Assembly: GCA_030490835.1 (NCBI GenBank)
Contig: CM059977.1
Location: 24,967,335-25,031,334, forward strand
Reading direction: 5' to 3'
DNA: 64,000 bases
From: Annona cherimola
Taxonomy: Eukaryota > Streptophyta > Magnoliopsida > Magnoliales > Annonaceae
The position numbers and the translations under genes are program-made. Shown here one piece after another: positions 31,591 through 42,775 of this stretch (position 1 is the first letter of the stretch; every line of letters begins with the position of its first letter). The notes below the pieces were generated by a model that searched no databases, was not told the DNA's origin, and worked only from the letters and a program-made list of their open reading frames with translations.

Positions 31591-33940
31591 TTAATCCTTA
31601 TCCTTCGTGCAGTGAGCATCTGTTTCGTGCCGGGTACAGTGGCGGTAACCAACACTATTGAGGAACTCCCTAATTTCCTTAGCACTGCTGTTACTAGCTT
31701 GCAGCAACCGTTCATCTTCCTCATAGATGAGATATGGGGCTTCACCTCCCCTCCTGGACAGCAGCTTAGTGGCTCCCTTCAAAACGTGGTATTCCCAACC
31801 CTGAACATCAATTTTGATCAAGACCACAGGCTCTGTTTCTGGAATGATGTTGTCCAACGGAATGGATATTGCCTCTACTGCAATCTCCTCATTGGAGTTG
31901 AATGCTAGTTTGGCACCAGTTTCAGAAACAGCACTGTTATCAAGGCGGCCGACCAACTGATTTTGTCAACAGAACAAAAGAAGTTAATAGGCAGATGAGG
32001 CACAGGCAGAAGCAGGCTGACCAATCCATGTGGATGTCTAAATGTATTATTGTTACAAATGCAATACTTGGCAAATAAAATGGAAACTTCTGTTACAATG
32101 CAAACTGGGCTTTACTCACAAGTTCCTCCCACGTTGCCTATAAATGATGAGCTTCCTTATTATGAATTGTTGAAAAAACACATTAGCACCCCCTTTTGCA
32201 GTTCGAGTAAGTCTTCTTCTTTAGATAGAACTTTCGTGATTCAAATCAGTTGTTCCTCAACCACATTTTTAATGAAAATGAGAAAATTCTTTGGAATAAG
32301 TAGAGAAGCTCAGAGGACTTAGCAGAGAGAAAGGAAGTATGTTAATGATCCCCCCCAACTGCTGAATTTCAAGATTGTAGAAGTTGGATTCGGTCAGCCA
32401 AGAACAAAACTTTCCAACACAAATTCAGATAATTCCGCAGTGAAAAATTAACAAACGGCAAAAAACAAATGAGCAGATAATATAAGTGAGTGATGGATGA
32501 ACAGCATCATAAAATTGAATCTCTGCACTAAAGCAAAAACCCCTGCATCATTAGCAAGCTTCCGCAAGCCCCAACTTGCATAACTTGAAAGGTGAAGTGA
32601 AGTATTTCCTTCTGTCGCCCAATATGTAAGACTTAAGAAAAAAAAAAAAAATGCAATCCCATTGCTTCTTACCAAACCATAATCCAGGAAACTGGCTGTA
32701 ATCATCATCTGCGATGTTCATAATCACTTATTAATGACAAGTCACGCATAAAAAATGTTCCCACTTTAAACTTTTGCCAATGCAAACTACAAAAACTTGA
32801 ATGAGTATAATAGAAAAAGATGCATACTAGAAAGACTGTAAAATGATGTAATAAAAAGTGGAGAAAGTGATGGCATCAACAAGTTAGGCTTTTGTTTAGA
32901 AAACTTAAGCTACTGATGAATGAAATCTAGGCAGTCACTAGGTCGTTAATCGTAGGTAAAACCTTACTTCAATAGTTCAATAACGAAAGATATTACACTG
33001 AGCATGGTTTTAGGTTTAGGCTTTTAGCTGCCAATTGCATCTGGTACTGAATCCATCTAGGATTATCAGATGAAATGAGGCAATTCCTGAATTTTAAGCC
33101 CCACATATTGACATGAGACGATAATGCCGGATAGGAAGAAGATTTCTCTTTAGTTTTCCCCTTTTCTTTCCTTGCAGACTAGATCTGCTGATTGAGTCGG
33201 GTGAAAATAAAACTGAAAACCGAGCAATAGCGAGCATCCATCACGAAGTCCAACTCAGAAAATACACCCAAATGCAGATTCGAACAAAACCAGCAAGAGG
33301 CAATGAAAATTAAGAAAAACCCAGATCCAAATACCTTATGGAAAGTGATATTCCCAACCCGATCAGACGCAACGGCGCTGAACAACGTCACCAGCGACGA
33401 CGCCCGATTCAAGAACACCCCATCACAAAGCCTCTGCAAATTCTCGAACACCGGCTCGAAAGAAAACACCCGGAACTTCATCGCCGTCGCGGCGAACGTC
33501 GCCATCCCGACATTGGCCCCAACGTCCACAACAATCCCATCTCGCCCGTGGCCGCGCAGCTTCCCCAGAACCTCCTGCACCGAGACGGAGATGTCCGCCT
33601 TCCGGAAAGGCTTCCCCTTGAGCATCCGCACAATATTCTTGTGCGGCTTGTCAGGGAGCTTGCCGAGATCGGCGAGTGAGTAGAGGAACGGGTGGGGGAC
33701 GCCTTCGACGAGGCTGGCGAAGACGGGGGAGGCCTGGGGGCACGCATGGCAGTCGAAGGGTTGGATTGGGAAGTGGAGGTTTTGCGCGGAGAGGCGGAAT
33801 TGGGATTGGAGGAGATTGGGAGAGGAGGGGCGGAGGGAGAAGAACAAAAGAAGAAGGAAGACAACGGAAATTGGGAAGAAAAGGAGGAGCTTTTGGGGAG
33901 AGAGAGGCGAAGGTTTATCTTTTTTCCAGGCATTCGCCAT
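31591..33940 (-). CDS. FkbM-type SAM-dependent methyltransferase, predicted type II membrane protein, two exons
   Basis: Exons on the minus strand: 33940-33335 (202 codons, donor AAG|GTATTT) and 31956-31591 (121 codons plus TAA, acceptor AATCAG). Phase is zero and the product is 323 aa. After a basic N-terminus (MANAWKKDK) a hydrophobic segment at about 18-36 predicts a signal anchor with the catalytic part in the lumen (ER/Golgi). The SAM-binding motif is VVDVGANVGMATF (137-149), followed by FSFEPV (159-164). The FkbM signature KIDVQGWEYHVLKG (about 250-263) and PYLIYEEDERLL follow. The intron junction reads FHK|LVGRLDNSAVS, as I recall for plant members. An in-frame ATG at 34060 would add 40 residues; I prefer 33940 because it places the anchor near the N-terminus. 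The substrate is unknown, probably a sugar or small-molecule hydroxyl. Confidence 0.85.
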
Positions 33941-35154
33941 GGAATGCAAAACCGAAGCTTGGGACCCAAGCACAGACAGAGTATAGCGAGAACCAAGATC
34001 CGCTGCAAAGCGGAAATGAAAGAATTGGACTCGTACATCCGTTTGTACCGGATCTTGCATAATCTGTAGACGTTTTCACCACAAAAGAGATGGTTTTAGG
34101 TAGATCGGATCCGTTGAAGTGATTGGGCTGATCATGTTGGTGTAGGGCGGAGAAAGTACATTTTCATATGATTTGTAAGTAGTCAAAGATGGGCTTGGAG
34201 TTAAATCGGCGATTTTACCGAAATGTAAGGAGGATGTCTATAAAATTACGTAGAGAGCAAACAAATTGTACTTTTGTGCTAATGACATATATACGGGTAT
34301 GCCTCAAACCCTATAAGATTCTTAAATCTATTCTAATCTAATCTGTATCTAAAATGAGAATACCATTATGTACATTGAAAATGAATAAAATTATATTGGA
34401 AATGAGTAAAATTGTGTTCGAAATTAAAAAAAAACTATCTTCAAAATTGAAAAATTATCTTGAGAATGTTGATACAAATTTAATTCAAGAATCTTATATC
34501 GTTTGAAACAGGTCCTAAACACAATCAATTTGGTTATTTTTATTATCTCAAAAAGTGTGCAATAAAAGAGTATAACAAGCAATATCAATACAATATGGGC
34601 TTTCTGCCAGTGTTGTTAGAACCGGACCGGACCGGCCGGTCCGACCGGTCTAACCGGGAACCGGTCCTATGTCCGGTTCGTTTACTTACGGTTCGGTTTA
34701 ATTGCATTAAACCGCTCGAACCGTAAAACCGGCGGTCGAACCGGACAATGCGGTTCGACCGTATGCGACCGGTTCGTCGATTTTGCGAATGTAAAAAAAA
34801 AAAAAAAAAACATCGTCTGTCGTCCGTTCGTCGTCGACAACCACGAGAAGTCCCAACGGCAACTTCCTGCTGCGGTGCTGCCCCCGGCGTCTTCATCTCT
34901 TCCGATCGGCATTCGGCGACAAGCAGTGTCCTCCCTGTCCATTTTCGGCGACAAGCAACGTCCTCCCTTCCATTTCCGGCAACTGGCAGAGTAGCGACGT
35001 CCGATTTGCGTTCGGCGACCAGTGGAGCCACGATCTCTCCATTTCCGGCGACGAACAACGATTTCCTTTCCATTACTGGCGACCAGCAGAGCAGGGACGT
35101 CCGATCGACCATGAGAAGCCCCAAATCGACAAGAGAAGCCCCAATCGGTGACCT

Positions 35155-35262
35155 CCTGCTGCGGTGCTACCCTAGCTCACGACGTCTAGTCCTGCTGCGG
35201 TGCTACCCTAGCTCACGACGTCTAGTCCTGCTGCGGTGCTACCCTAGCTCACGACGTCTAGG
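35155..35262 (+). repeat. 36-bp tandem repeat, three copies
   Basis: A unit beginning CCTGCTGCGGTGCTACCC and ending GACGTCTAGT occurs three times without change, apart from the truncated last copy. Confidence 0.93.
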
Positions 35263-35615
35263 CGTCTTCATCTCGTCCGATCGGCATTCGGCGACAGCAA
35301 AGCAACGACCTCTCCATTTCCGGCGACAAGCGCGCGACCTCCTTTCCATTTCCGGCAACCAACAGAGTAGCAACGTCTGATGGGCATTCGGCGACCAGTA
35401 GAGCCACGATCCCTCCATTTCCGGCGATGAGCAACAACGTCCTTTCCATTTCTGGCGACAAGCAACAACGTCCTTTCCATTTCCGGCGACAAGCACAGCA
35501 GCGACGTCCATCAGAGCTGCGCCATCTCCATTTTCGGCGACTACACTAGTGCATTCTGGTCTAGGCGAATATGAAGGGAAATATCTGCCTGAACGATCTT
35601 TACCGAGAGTCCGAG

Positions 35616-35903
35616 ACCCGTCAAAAATATATTTTTTTTTGTTTTTTTTTTGAATTTTTTTTTATAAACATGTTAATATAGTTATATTTAATTTATAAAC
35701 TATAAATCAAGTTTTACTATTTTTGGATATATATATTTATTTTGGAGTTTTAAATACATGGGTATGTATTTAAAAATCCAAATAAATATATATATATATA
35801 TCCAAAAATGGTAAAACTTGGTTTATAGATTAAATATAACTAGATTGACATGTTTATAAAAATATTTTTCAAAAAAAAAAAAAAAAAAATTTTTTTGACG
35901 GGT
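35616..35903. mobile_element. Hairpin MITE nested in Mutator-like copy 2
   Basis: Terminal inverted repeats ACCCGTCAAAAA / TTTTTGACGGGT enclose two long arms meeting at about 35760. The arm core is ATGGTAAAACTTGGTTTATA then GATTAAATATAAC, shared with the hairpins at 22.0, 41.5, 42.0 and 42.5 kb, which have different termini. Confidence 0.8.
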
Positions 35904-36329
35904 TGGAAAGAATCAATGCTCGGATATCTATTGTTTACATTAAGTAAGACCTACTACATGTCAAATATGGAATACTAGCTAATAGGTTAGATATACTAAG
36001 AAATGCATGTTTATAGATTTTTTAAATCTTGCTATTAATTTTTTCTGCAGGTCGGGACATGATTTAACATATATATTTAGGATTTATAAAAATATAATTT
36101 TATCAATATATTTATTTAAAATTTAAAATTAGTTTAATATTTATGACATCATAAATATGTCATGCTAACGTCACCGGTTCAAACCGGTTTGTTTAACCGG
36201 TCGAACCGGTTCGAACCAGACCAGTTCATTTTCCGGTTCAATTACCGGTTCGGTTCTGACAACATTGCTTTCTGCTAAAGGAATGAAAACAATTTAAAAC
36301 ACAAATAATAATAATAATAATGAAATTAT

Positions 36330-36610
36330 TATAAATATTAAAAATTCAATTTAGTGTGCATTTATTATACTCCAAAATATACTTTTCCATCTAAAACTTT
36401 TTTTCCTCTACCATTGCTTTATTTTCTAATCATATATTCATATTTTTCATACGAATATCTTACTTTAAGTAATTCTTTCACAACTTTTTATACAAATATT
36501 TTAATCTATTTTTAACTTTTTTCTTTATTATTTATCATTATCATTATCATATCATACCACTTTCTTCCATTTTAAATTTTTTTTCACCAAAAACTATACT
36601 TTAAAAAGTT
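36330..36610 (-). mobile_element. Tourist-like MITE, reverse orientation, degenerate
   Basis: The family body is read in reverse (TCTATTTTTAACTTTTTTC, TTATCATTATCATATCATACC, CTTCCATTTTAAA). Termini are decayed. Confidence 0.5.
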
Positions 36611-36737
36611 TTATCGAATAGCAAATATGCTAATATGCATTGTGCGGGATGTTGCGCTCCTTATTATTCCATGAAGTCTATTTTGAAGGGCAATAGCCTA
36701 CTTGCTGAAGTATCTAACGTACGCATATATATATATA

Positions 36738-37108
36738 GGGATATGATCGTGTGCAGTCGGACTACACCGTAATTACGGTGCAGTCCGCTGTAAAATGGAC
36801 CCTACATATATTAGATTGTAATGAAACTTTATACACTCATTTATCTATATATAAATCATACTTTAGACGGTTTAGATGTTGAAAAAACCACTTTAAACTT
36901 GATATTTACATTAAACTATTTTATTACGTTGATTTTGCACCATTTTAAGATGGAGACTACACACATGTTGGATTTAAATGAAAATTGGTATGGTAATAAA
37001 GTGAACAATTATAAATACAATGGGTGGGGTGGATTTATGGGAAATGATCAGGTGGGGCCCACAGTGCATGGACTGCACGGTGCAGTCGCATGCACTGGAT
37101 CATTTCCC
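36738..37108. mobile_element. (TA)n-flanked MITE A
   Basis: It lies between (TA)n tracts. The left end GGGATATGATCGTGTGCAGT pairs with the inverse of the right end (GGGAAATGATCCAGTGCATG). The interior contains TTACATTAAACTATTTTATT, then ACGTTGATTTTGCACC, shared with the relatives at 28.2, 37.1 and 43.6 kb. Confidence 0.75.
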
Positions 37109-37121
37109 ATATATATATATA

Positions 37122-37502
37122 GGGACTTGTTCCGGTGCAGCGTCACTGCACCGGAACAGCCGTGCAGTGGCCCCAAAATGGGGCCCACATGATCATGAAA
37201 TCATGATCTACTCCACCCATTGTATTTAGAATAATGTATTCTATTACCATACCAATTTTCATCCCAATCAGATATGTATATGGGCCCCATCTGAAAATGG
37301 TACAAATCCAACGTAATAAAATAGTTTAATGTAAATAACAACTTTAAAGTATCTGATTGGGATGAAAATTGGTATGGTTATAGAATACATTATTCTAAAT
37401 ACAATGGGTGGAGTAGATCATGATTTCATGATCATGTGGGCCCTATTTTGGGGCCACTGCACCGCTGTTCCGGTGCAGTGACGCTTCACCGGAACAGAAT
37501 CC
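37122..37502. mobile_element. (TA)n-flanked MITE B, near-perfect long hairpin
   Basis: Arms at 37122-37274 and 37350-37502 are almost exact inverse complements (TTCCGGTGCAG, GGGGCCACTGCAC, GATCATGATTTCATGATC, ATACAATGGGTGGAGTAGA). A roughly 75-base centre contains the family core. It is flanked by (AT)n on both sides and shares the left tract with MITE A. Confidence 0.85.
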
Positions 37503-39267
37503 ATATATATATATATATATTTCTCTAAATTAGAAGTGTCTTTCTTGTATATTGCACATTGCAGATACCCTCCACATGAATATATGATATAATCATTTTG
37601 TTGCTATAAATAATTCGTTAATAATATAAAAACATTAATATGCTGCATATAATGCCCCGTGGACCAAAGACATGTCCAAAGCCACTTCCCATTAGGGAGG
37701 CCACATTGATCATTAAAATCTCCCACATGTTATGAAGGGTGGGCTGCAATCTCCCATGCTGTTTCTGCTTTCAGATACGGAAGTTTTCTCGAATCCCCAC
37801 ATAGTGATTATGAATCTAGTATATTGAGAGCAATATATCTCCACAAGAAATAAATGGAAGCAGTAGGTTTTCCTGTAAAATTTGTAAGAATGTCTCATTG
37901 CTTGCAAGTAATAGAATCGACATAATTGTAAATATAGATTAAACTTAATTTATAGATTAAACATACATAATTAATATGTTTTTATTTTGTAACCTTCTAC
38001 TAATCAACGTAATGCTTGTAAGATTTTCAGGCTTCAAGTTCTACTTAGGAGAGCTTGTCTTTCATTTTAAAAGCAATATTTATTGTAGATACATTGTTAG
38101 TTATATAGTTGGATTTACCTTTTGAGCAAGAATTTTTAAAAAATATGTACATGGGTAAAATTGAGATGTAATACAAGAAATCAAAAAAATTCAGGCTCAT
38201 TCGCCATAGAATCCAATACAAAATCATTCCAATACAACCGAGTTTATTAAAGTTGAGCGCACTGTGGTGCATGACCCCTCATATTTTGTTTTTATGAGTT
38301 TTTCAAAACTTGTATATGAACCAAAGCATGTGTTTTATTTATTTTAAAAATATTTACATATTTTAAAAATAAAAAATAAGTACATTTTCATATGTTGGCA
38401 CATGAAAGTTGGCATATTTTTTTTTATTTTCAAAAGTAAAAAATATTAAAAATATAAAAACTATAATTTGGAGTTTATGTGTTGACATGTTTTTATGAGT
38501 TTTGAATAAATTTCATATCATTTGAAATTTATATTTGTGCAAATATGTTGGTTTTATCTCCAATTATGATTTAGATTTTGGGATTTTTAGCTTGGCTCTT
38601 GGCTTTTAAAAATAAGTATGATATATGATTCTTTGCATAATATGAGCATGATGCATATAACACGGGTGTTGCAAATGCGCCTTAATAACAATAGTATGGT
38701 CCAGGAACTAAGCCTCGAATTTAGGGTTAAGATAACGTCTGAGTTAAATAAGTGACCATCAAGTTGTGCACGTATATTGAGGTTAGTTAGGAAAGTAACC
38801 TTCATGGCTATAGCCTATTCGTTGATATTTCTCAGTTTTTGCATATATAAAAAATTTATGCTTGTGCTTACCTATAAATACCAAAAAAAAATTTTAAAAA
38901 GAAAAAATAATGGCTCGCAAGAGCATTAGATTGGTTTGGATCATATAATCCTCTACAGCTAGCCGCAACTTGGTTAAATTGCAATGGGTTGTATATGGCC
39001 CTTTTCGTTTTTTATATTTTAAAAACTTTATGTTAGGACACATATATTTAGTTTAAATATCAAATTTATGATTTTTAGATTAATATTTTTTTACTAAAAT
39101 TTTGAACTCTTTCATCACAAAATTTTAACTCGACAGTTTTGTATATATTCAACCGTTAAATGAGGAGAAAACTATTAATTTTGAAATTTTGTAAAACACA
39201 CAAAATCAAAAAAGTTATATTTTGATGTATTAAAACTAAATACTGGTGGGTCCACATAAAAATAAAA
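37503..39267. other. AT-rich intergenic DNA
   Basis: No gene, RNA or structured repeat could be supported. The short ORFs are random. Confidence 0.45.
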
Positions 39268-39270
39268 TTA

Positions 39271-39855
39271 GAGCGTATTTGGTTGGAGGTAAAACTTTTT
39301 TGTGTGTTTATTTGAGGCCAAAATATGTTAACTAAAACTTTTCAACCCAAAATTTTTCACTCTCCATAACTACTCTATTTTTTAATTATTTTTCACATTT
39401 TTCTATACAAACTATCCTACTTTTCAATCATTTCTACACAACTATCCATACAACTAACCTATCTATTTTAACTTTATTCTCTTTACTCCTCATCATTACC
39501 CTTATTATATCACATAATTTTCTATCAATTTGACAACTTCTACTCCTAAAACTTTTTATCAAAAATTTTACTTTCAACCAAACACACTCTTTTTATGAAA
39601 ACTTTTCGGAGTAGAAGTTATCAAGTTGATAGAAAATGATGTGATATGATAGGGGTAACAATGAGGTGTAAAGAGAATAAAGTTAAAATAGATAGGGTAG
39701 TTATATGGGTATTTGTGTAGAAATGATTGAAAATTAGGGTTATTTATATAGAAAAATGTGAAAAAATAATTAAAAAATAAAATAGTTACAGAAGTGAAAA
39801 AGTTTTTTATTGAAAAGTTTTCATTGACATATTTTGTTTGTAACCAAACATACCC
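39271..39855. mobile_element. Tourist-like double-arm element (585-bp palindrome) with TTA duplication
   Basis: TTA at 39268-39270 and 39856-39858 flanks the element. The ends are GAGCGTATTTGGTTGGAGG and the inverse of GGGTATGTTTGGTTACAAAC. The two arms (about 39290-39580 and 39600-39855) are inverse copies of the single-arm Tourist-like repeats elsewhere in the window. TTA/TAA target duplication plus these ends fit PIF/Harbinger-derived MITEs. Confidence 0.85.
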
Positions 39856-39858
39856 TTA

Positions 39859-41240
39859 AAAGGCTATTCTGTTTAGCTTGAGGTAGAGATTTGCCTCATC
39901 TCCTCCATCTTCAACAAATTCAAATCCTCTAAAAATGATTAACTGAAGTAGATGGAGAAATTCTTCCTCGCGTAGCAGTAGCAATCCTTCAAATTCATTA
40001 ACTCGTTCCCGATTTCTTTGGTGTGGTCAGCCATCCACAGCTTCTCTCCCATCCTCACCCATCACTTCCAAGACGGTAATTCGGTAAATAGAATTGCTTC
40101 TCCTTTCGATCCGATCCAATCGGAGTAGCACTCCCACGAAATCCTGTCATGTCTACTAGATCCAGAAGCAACTCATTTTCATTAAGTCCGGCAACGCCTT
40201 CTTCTTCTCTACCGCATCATCTACAACATAGCTGTTGCTAGGAACGACGCTAGCAATGTTGATGGAATTCTCTTTCTCAGAACACACGTTGTTTGGAGCT
40301 GATTGACCGGTGGGTTGGATTTAATGGAATAAGATGAAAATTTTGATGAAGGCAGCCCAATAACGATGCCGAACTTATAAGGGAGCAGTTAGATTTTATG
40401 GCTTGTAATGACGAAAATTGCTGGCAGATTCGCAGGTGCCGATCTTCAAAGACGAGACTGAGGATCCTGCGGACGGTGGAAGGAAGGTCCCCGGTGCTAG
40501 TGGGTTAAAAAGCTGCTATCGAATTTTGCAACTTTGGTTCTGCCATGGCTACCACCGATCCAGAGAAGCTACTGTTGCAAATTGAAAAGGAGCAGGAGCT
40601 GCGCTCTGACGGGATTTGGAGTTACCATTTTTTGCTTGCTTGATCTGGATCACAACAATGGTGACCAAATGGTTATGATTCTTAGTTCCTCAAAATCCAC
40701 AGCAGATAAAGGGGTCGGACGGAATCTATAACCAAAAAAAATGCTTGCAGCTTTCGAAGTTCCATGGAGCAGCACCAATTGAACAACATTCGTAGACTTA
40801 CGGATTTTGGCTGGAGAATTAGGAAAAGAACGAATCGCCGATTTTGAGCATTTGGGGATTCCGTTTCAATTACTAAAGCAGTAAAGTTCGTTTACGGCAA
40901 AAATGACATTTCCACGTACATGCAGTGACTGGCAGAACGGGCGTACAAGGAATTACGGTTAAAATGTTATGGACACGAGAGAGATGTTGAAATATCATGA
41001 GTATAAAAGGAATTACGGATAAATATTATGGGTATTAATGTAATTTAACATTTATTATATATATATTTTTCTCATTCCTTTACGCAAAGATCGAAGTAGC
41101 ATCAAAGACACCTTTAAAAATCCACCTGGTAAAGGAATGAGAAATCCACCTGGTGGGGTCCAGATGTTACCATGACCAAGACATGTATTTTCAATAAATA
41201 AAAGGCATTGGCAATTCGGCATTATCAATAAATAACCTAT
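39859..41240. other. Unassigned intergenic DNA with a less AT-rich block
   Basis: About 39880-40960 is more GC-balanced than its surroundings and may be an old gene or element relic. A 32-codon ATG ORF at 40545-40643 starts MATTDPEKLLLQIEKEQELR; I cannot connect it to neighbouring coding sequence. Confidence 0.35.
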
Positions 41241-41243
41241 TTG

Positions 41244-41498
41244 GGGTGTGTTTGGTTGGAGTTGTCAAATTGATAGAAAATGATATGATATAATAGGGGT
41301 AATGATGAGGAATAAAGAGAATAAAATTAAAATAGATAGGTTAGTTGTATGGGTAGTTGTGTAGAAATGATTGAAAAGTAGGGTAGTTTGTATAGAAAAT
41401 GTAAAAAAATAATTAAAAAATAGATTAGTTATGGAGAGTGAAAAATTTTTGGTTGAAAAGTTTTAGTTGACATATTTTTGCCCCAAACAAACACACCC
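41244..41498 (+). mobile_element. Tourist-like MITE, single arm
   Basis: Ends GGGTGTGTTTGGTTGG and the inverse of GGGTGTGTTTGTTTGG, flanked by TTG at 41241-41243 and 41499-41501 (a TTA variant). 255 bp, non-coding. Confidence 0.85.
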
Positions 41499-41501
41499 TT
41501 G

Positions 41502-41784
41502 ATTTTGTTATTCCGGACTAAGTAAATGTCTTACTTAGTTCACCTAAAAAAATTTATTTACAACACTTTATTTTTATTTTTTTTCTTTGTACACTTATTT
41601 ACCTAAGCGTATTTAACACATAAACTAATATATACATATCAAAAAATGGTAAAACTTAGTTTATATATTAAATACACTCAAATAAACAAGTGTACAAAGA
41701 AATTTTTTTAAAAATATTACAAATAGATTTTTCGAAATAGGTTAAGTAAGATATTTGCTTAGTCTAGACTAACAAGATCATTTT
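41502..41784. mobile_element. Hairpin MITE C1
   Basis: Inverted ends around GACTAAGTAAATGTCTTAC and GTAAGATATTTGCTTAGTC. The core is ATGGTAAAACTTAGTTTATA with AAATACACTCAAATAAAC. It abuts the Tourist-like element on the left. Confidence 0.7.
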
Positions 41785-41949
41785 TTAATGACTTATCGCA
41801 TCATGCAATGGTTAATAGTGCTACAAGGAATTCATAGTTTGAAAAGTCATCTATCTATAAGACCACATAATTGCAAGCCGCACGATGATAAGCGATTTTC
41901 CTAACCTTTTAAGTTATTTGACAAATAATTTATTGATAAAGAAAATAAA

Positions 41950-42335
41950 GAGGAGTGATCATGTTAGCCTAGACTAAGTAAATATTTTGCTTAGTCTATC
42001 TTAAAAAACTTATTTACAATAACTTTTTTCTTTTTTCTTCATACATTTGTTTACCTAAGTACATTTAACGTATAAACCAAGTTTTACCATTTGAATATGT
42101 GTCTATATTTTTTAAGATGTTTAAACATTTATGTGTATATATATTTCAAAATACTCTTATCTTTAAAAATCTAAAAAATAGATATACACATATCCAAAAA
42201 TGGTAAAACTTGGTTTACATATTAAATACACTTAGATAAACAAGTGTATAAAAAAATAAAAAAATTGTTATAAATATTTTTTGAGGTGGGATAAGCGGAA
42301 AATTTGCTCAGCCTGGGCTAACAAAATCATTCCTC
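41950..42335. mobile_element. Hairpin MITE C2, same family as C1
   Basis: Ends GAGGAGTGATCATGTTAGCC and the inverse of GAGGAATGATTTTGTTAGCC enclose arms with ATGGTAAAACTTGGTTTACA and CTTAGATAAACAAGTGTAT. Confidence 0.8.
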
Positions 42336-42420
42336 AAAAATAAAATGTATCTTTATTTATTTCGATGGATACAAAAAAACTTATGGAAGTCATACTCTTT
42401 AAAAATGCATGATTACGTAT

Positions 42421-42775
42421 AATCTATTGTATATATGCTTAAATTATAATACTTATTTATTATTTATTTATTATTTATTATTTTTCTTTATAAACTTATT
42501 TTTCTAAGTATATTTAACTCATATATCAAGTTTTTCCATTTTATAATACTTTTTACATATTTATATTTTTTAAAATATCATTTTTAGGGGCATGTAAGTT
42601 ATTTTTCACCCCTTAAAAAACTTGATTTTTTTTAAAAATAAATATATAAAAGTATTGTAAAATAACAAAACTTGGTATATAGATTAAATGAACTTAGAAA
42701 AATATATTTATGAAAAAATTAAAAATAAAATAAAAACAAATATTATAACTTAAGCATATATACAATATATTGTAT
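42421..42775. mobile_element. Hairpin MITE C3, related core, different ends
   Basis: Inverted ends ATTGTATATATGCTTAAATT / AACTTAAGCATATATACAAT. The arms contain ACTTGGTATATAGATTAAAT and its inverse. Confidence 0.75.

Larger units (their letters stand above)
34608..36266 (+). mobile_element. Mutator-like non-autonomous element, copy 2
   Basis: The element is 1659 bp with perfect 9-bp target duplications GCTTTCTGC at 34599-34607 and 36267-36275. The ends read CAGTGTTGTTAGAACCGG and the inverse of AATGTTGTCAGAACCG. The interior is GC-rich with many variants of CCATTTCCGGCGACAAGC, holds a 36-bp tandem repeat (35155-35262) and carries a nested hairpin MITE (35616-35903). The 179- and 210-codon open stretches are low-complexity read-through of these repeats. 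The right subterminal palindrome around TTTATGACATCATAAATATG is shared with copies 1 and 3. Confidence 0.88.

Noticed and set aside
33303..34069. Plus-strand ORFs of 113-128 codons opposite methyltransferase exon 1
   Set aside because: They are antisense shadows of the GC-rich exon; the minus-strand frame has recognised motifs.
34585..35511. ORFs of 179 and 210 codons in Mutator-like copy 2
   Set aside because: They read through tandem GC-rich repeats, give repetitive peptides in several frames on both strands, and resemble no known protein.
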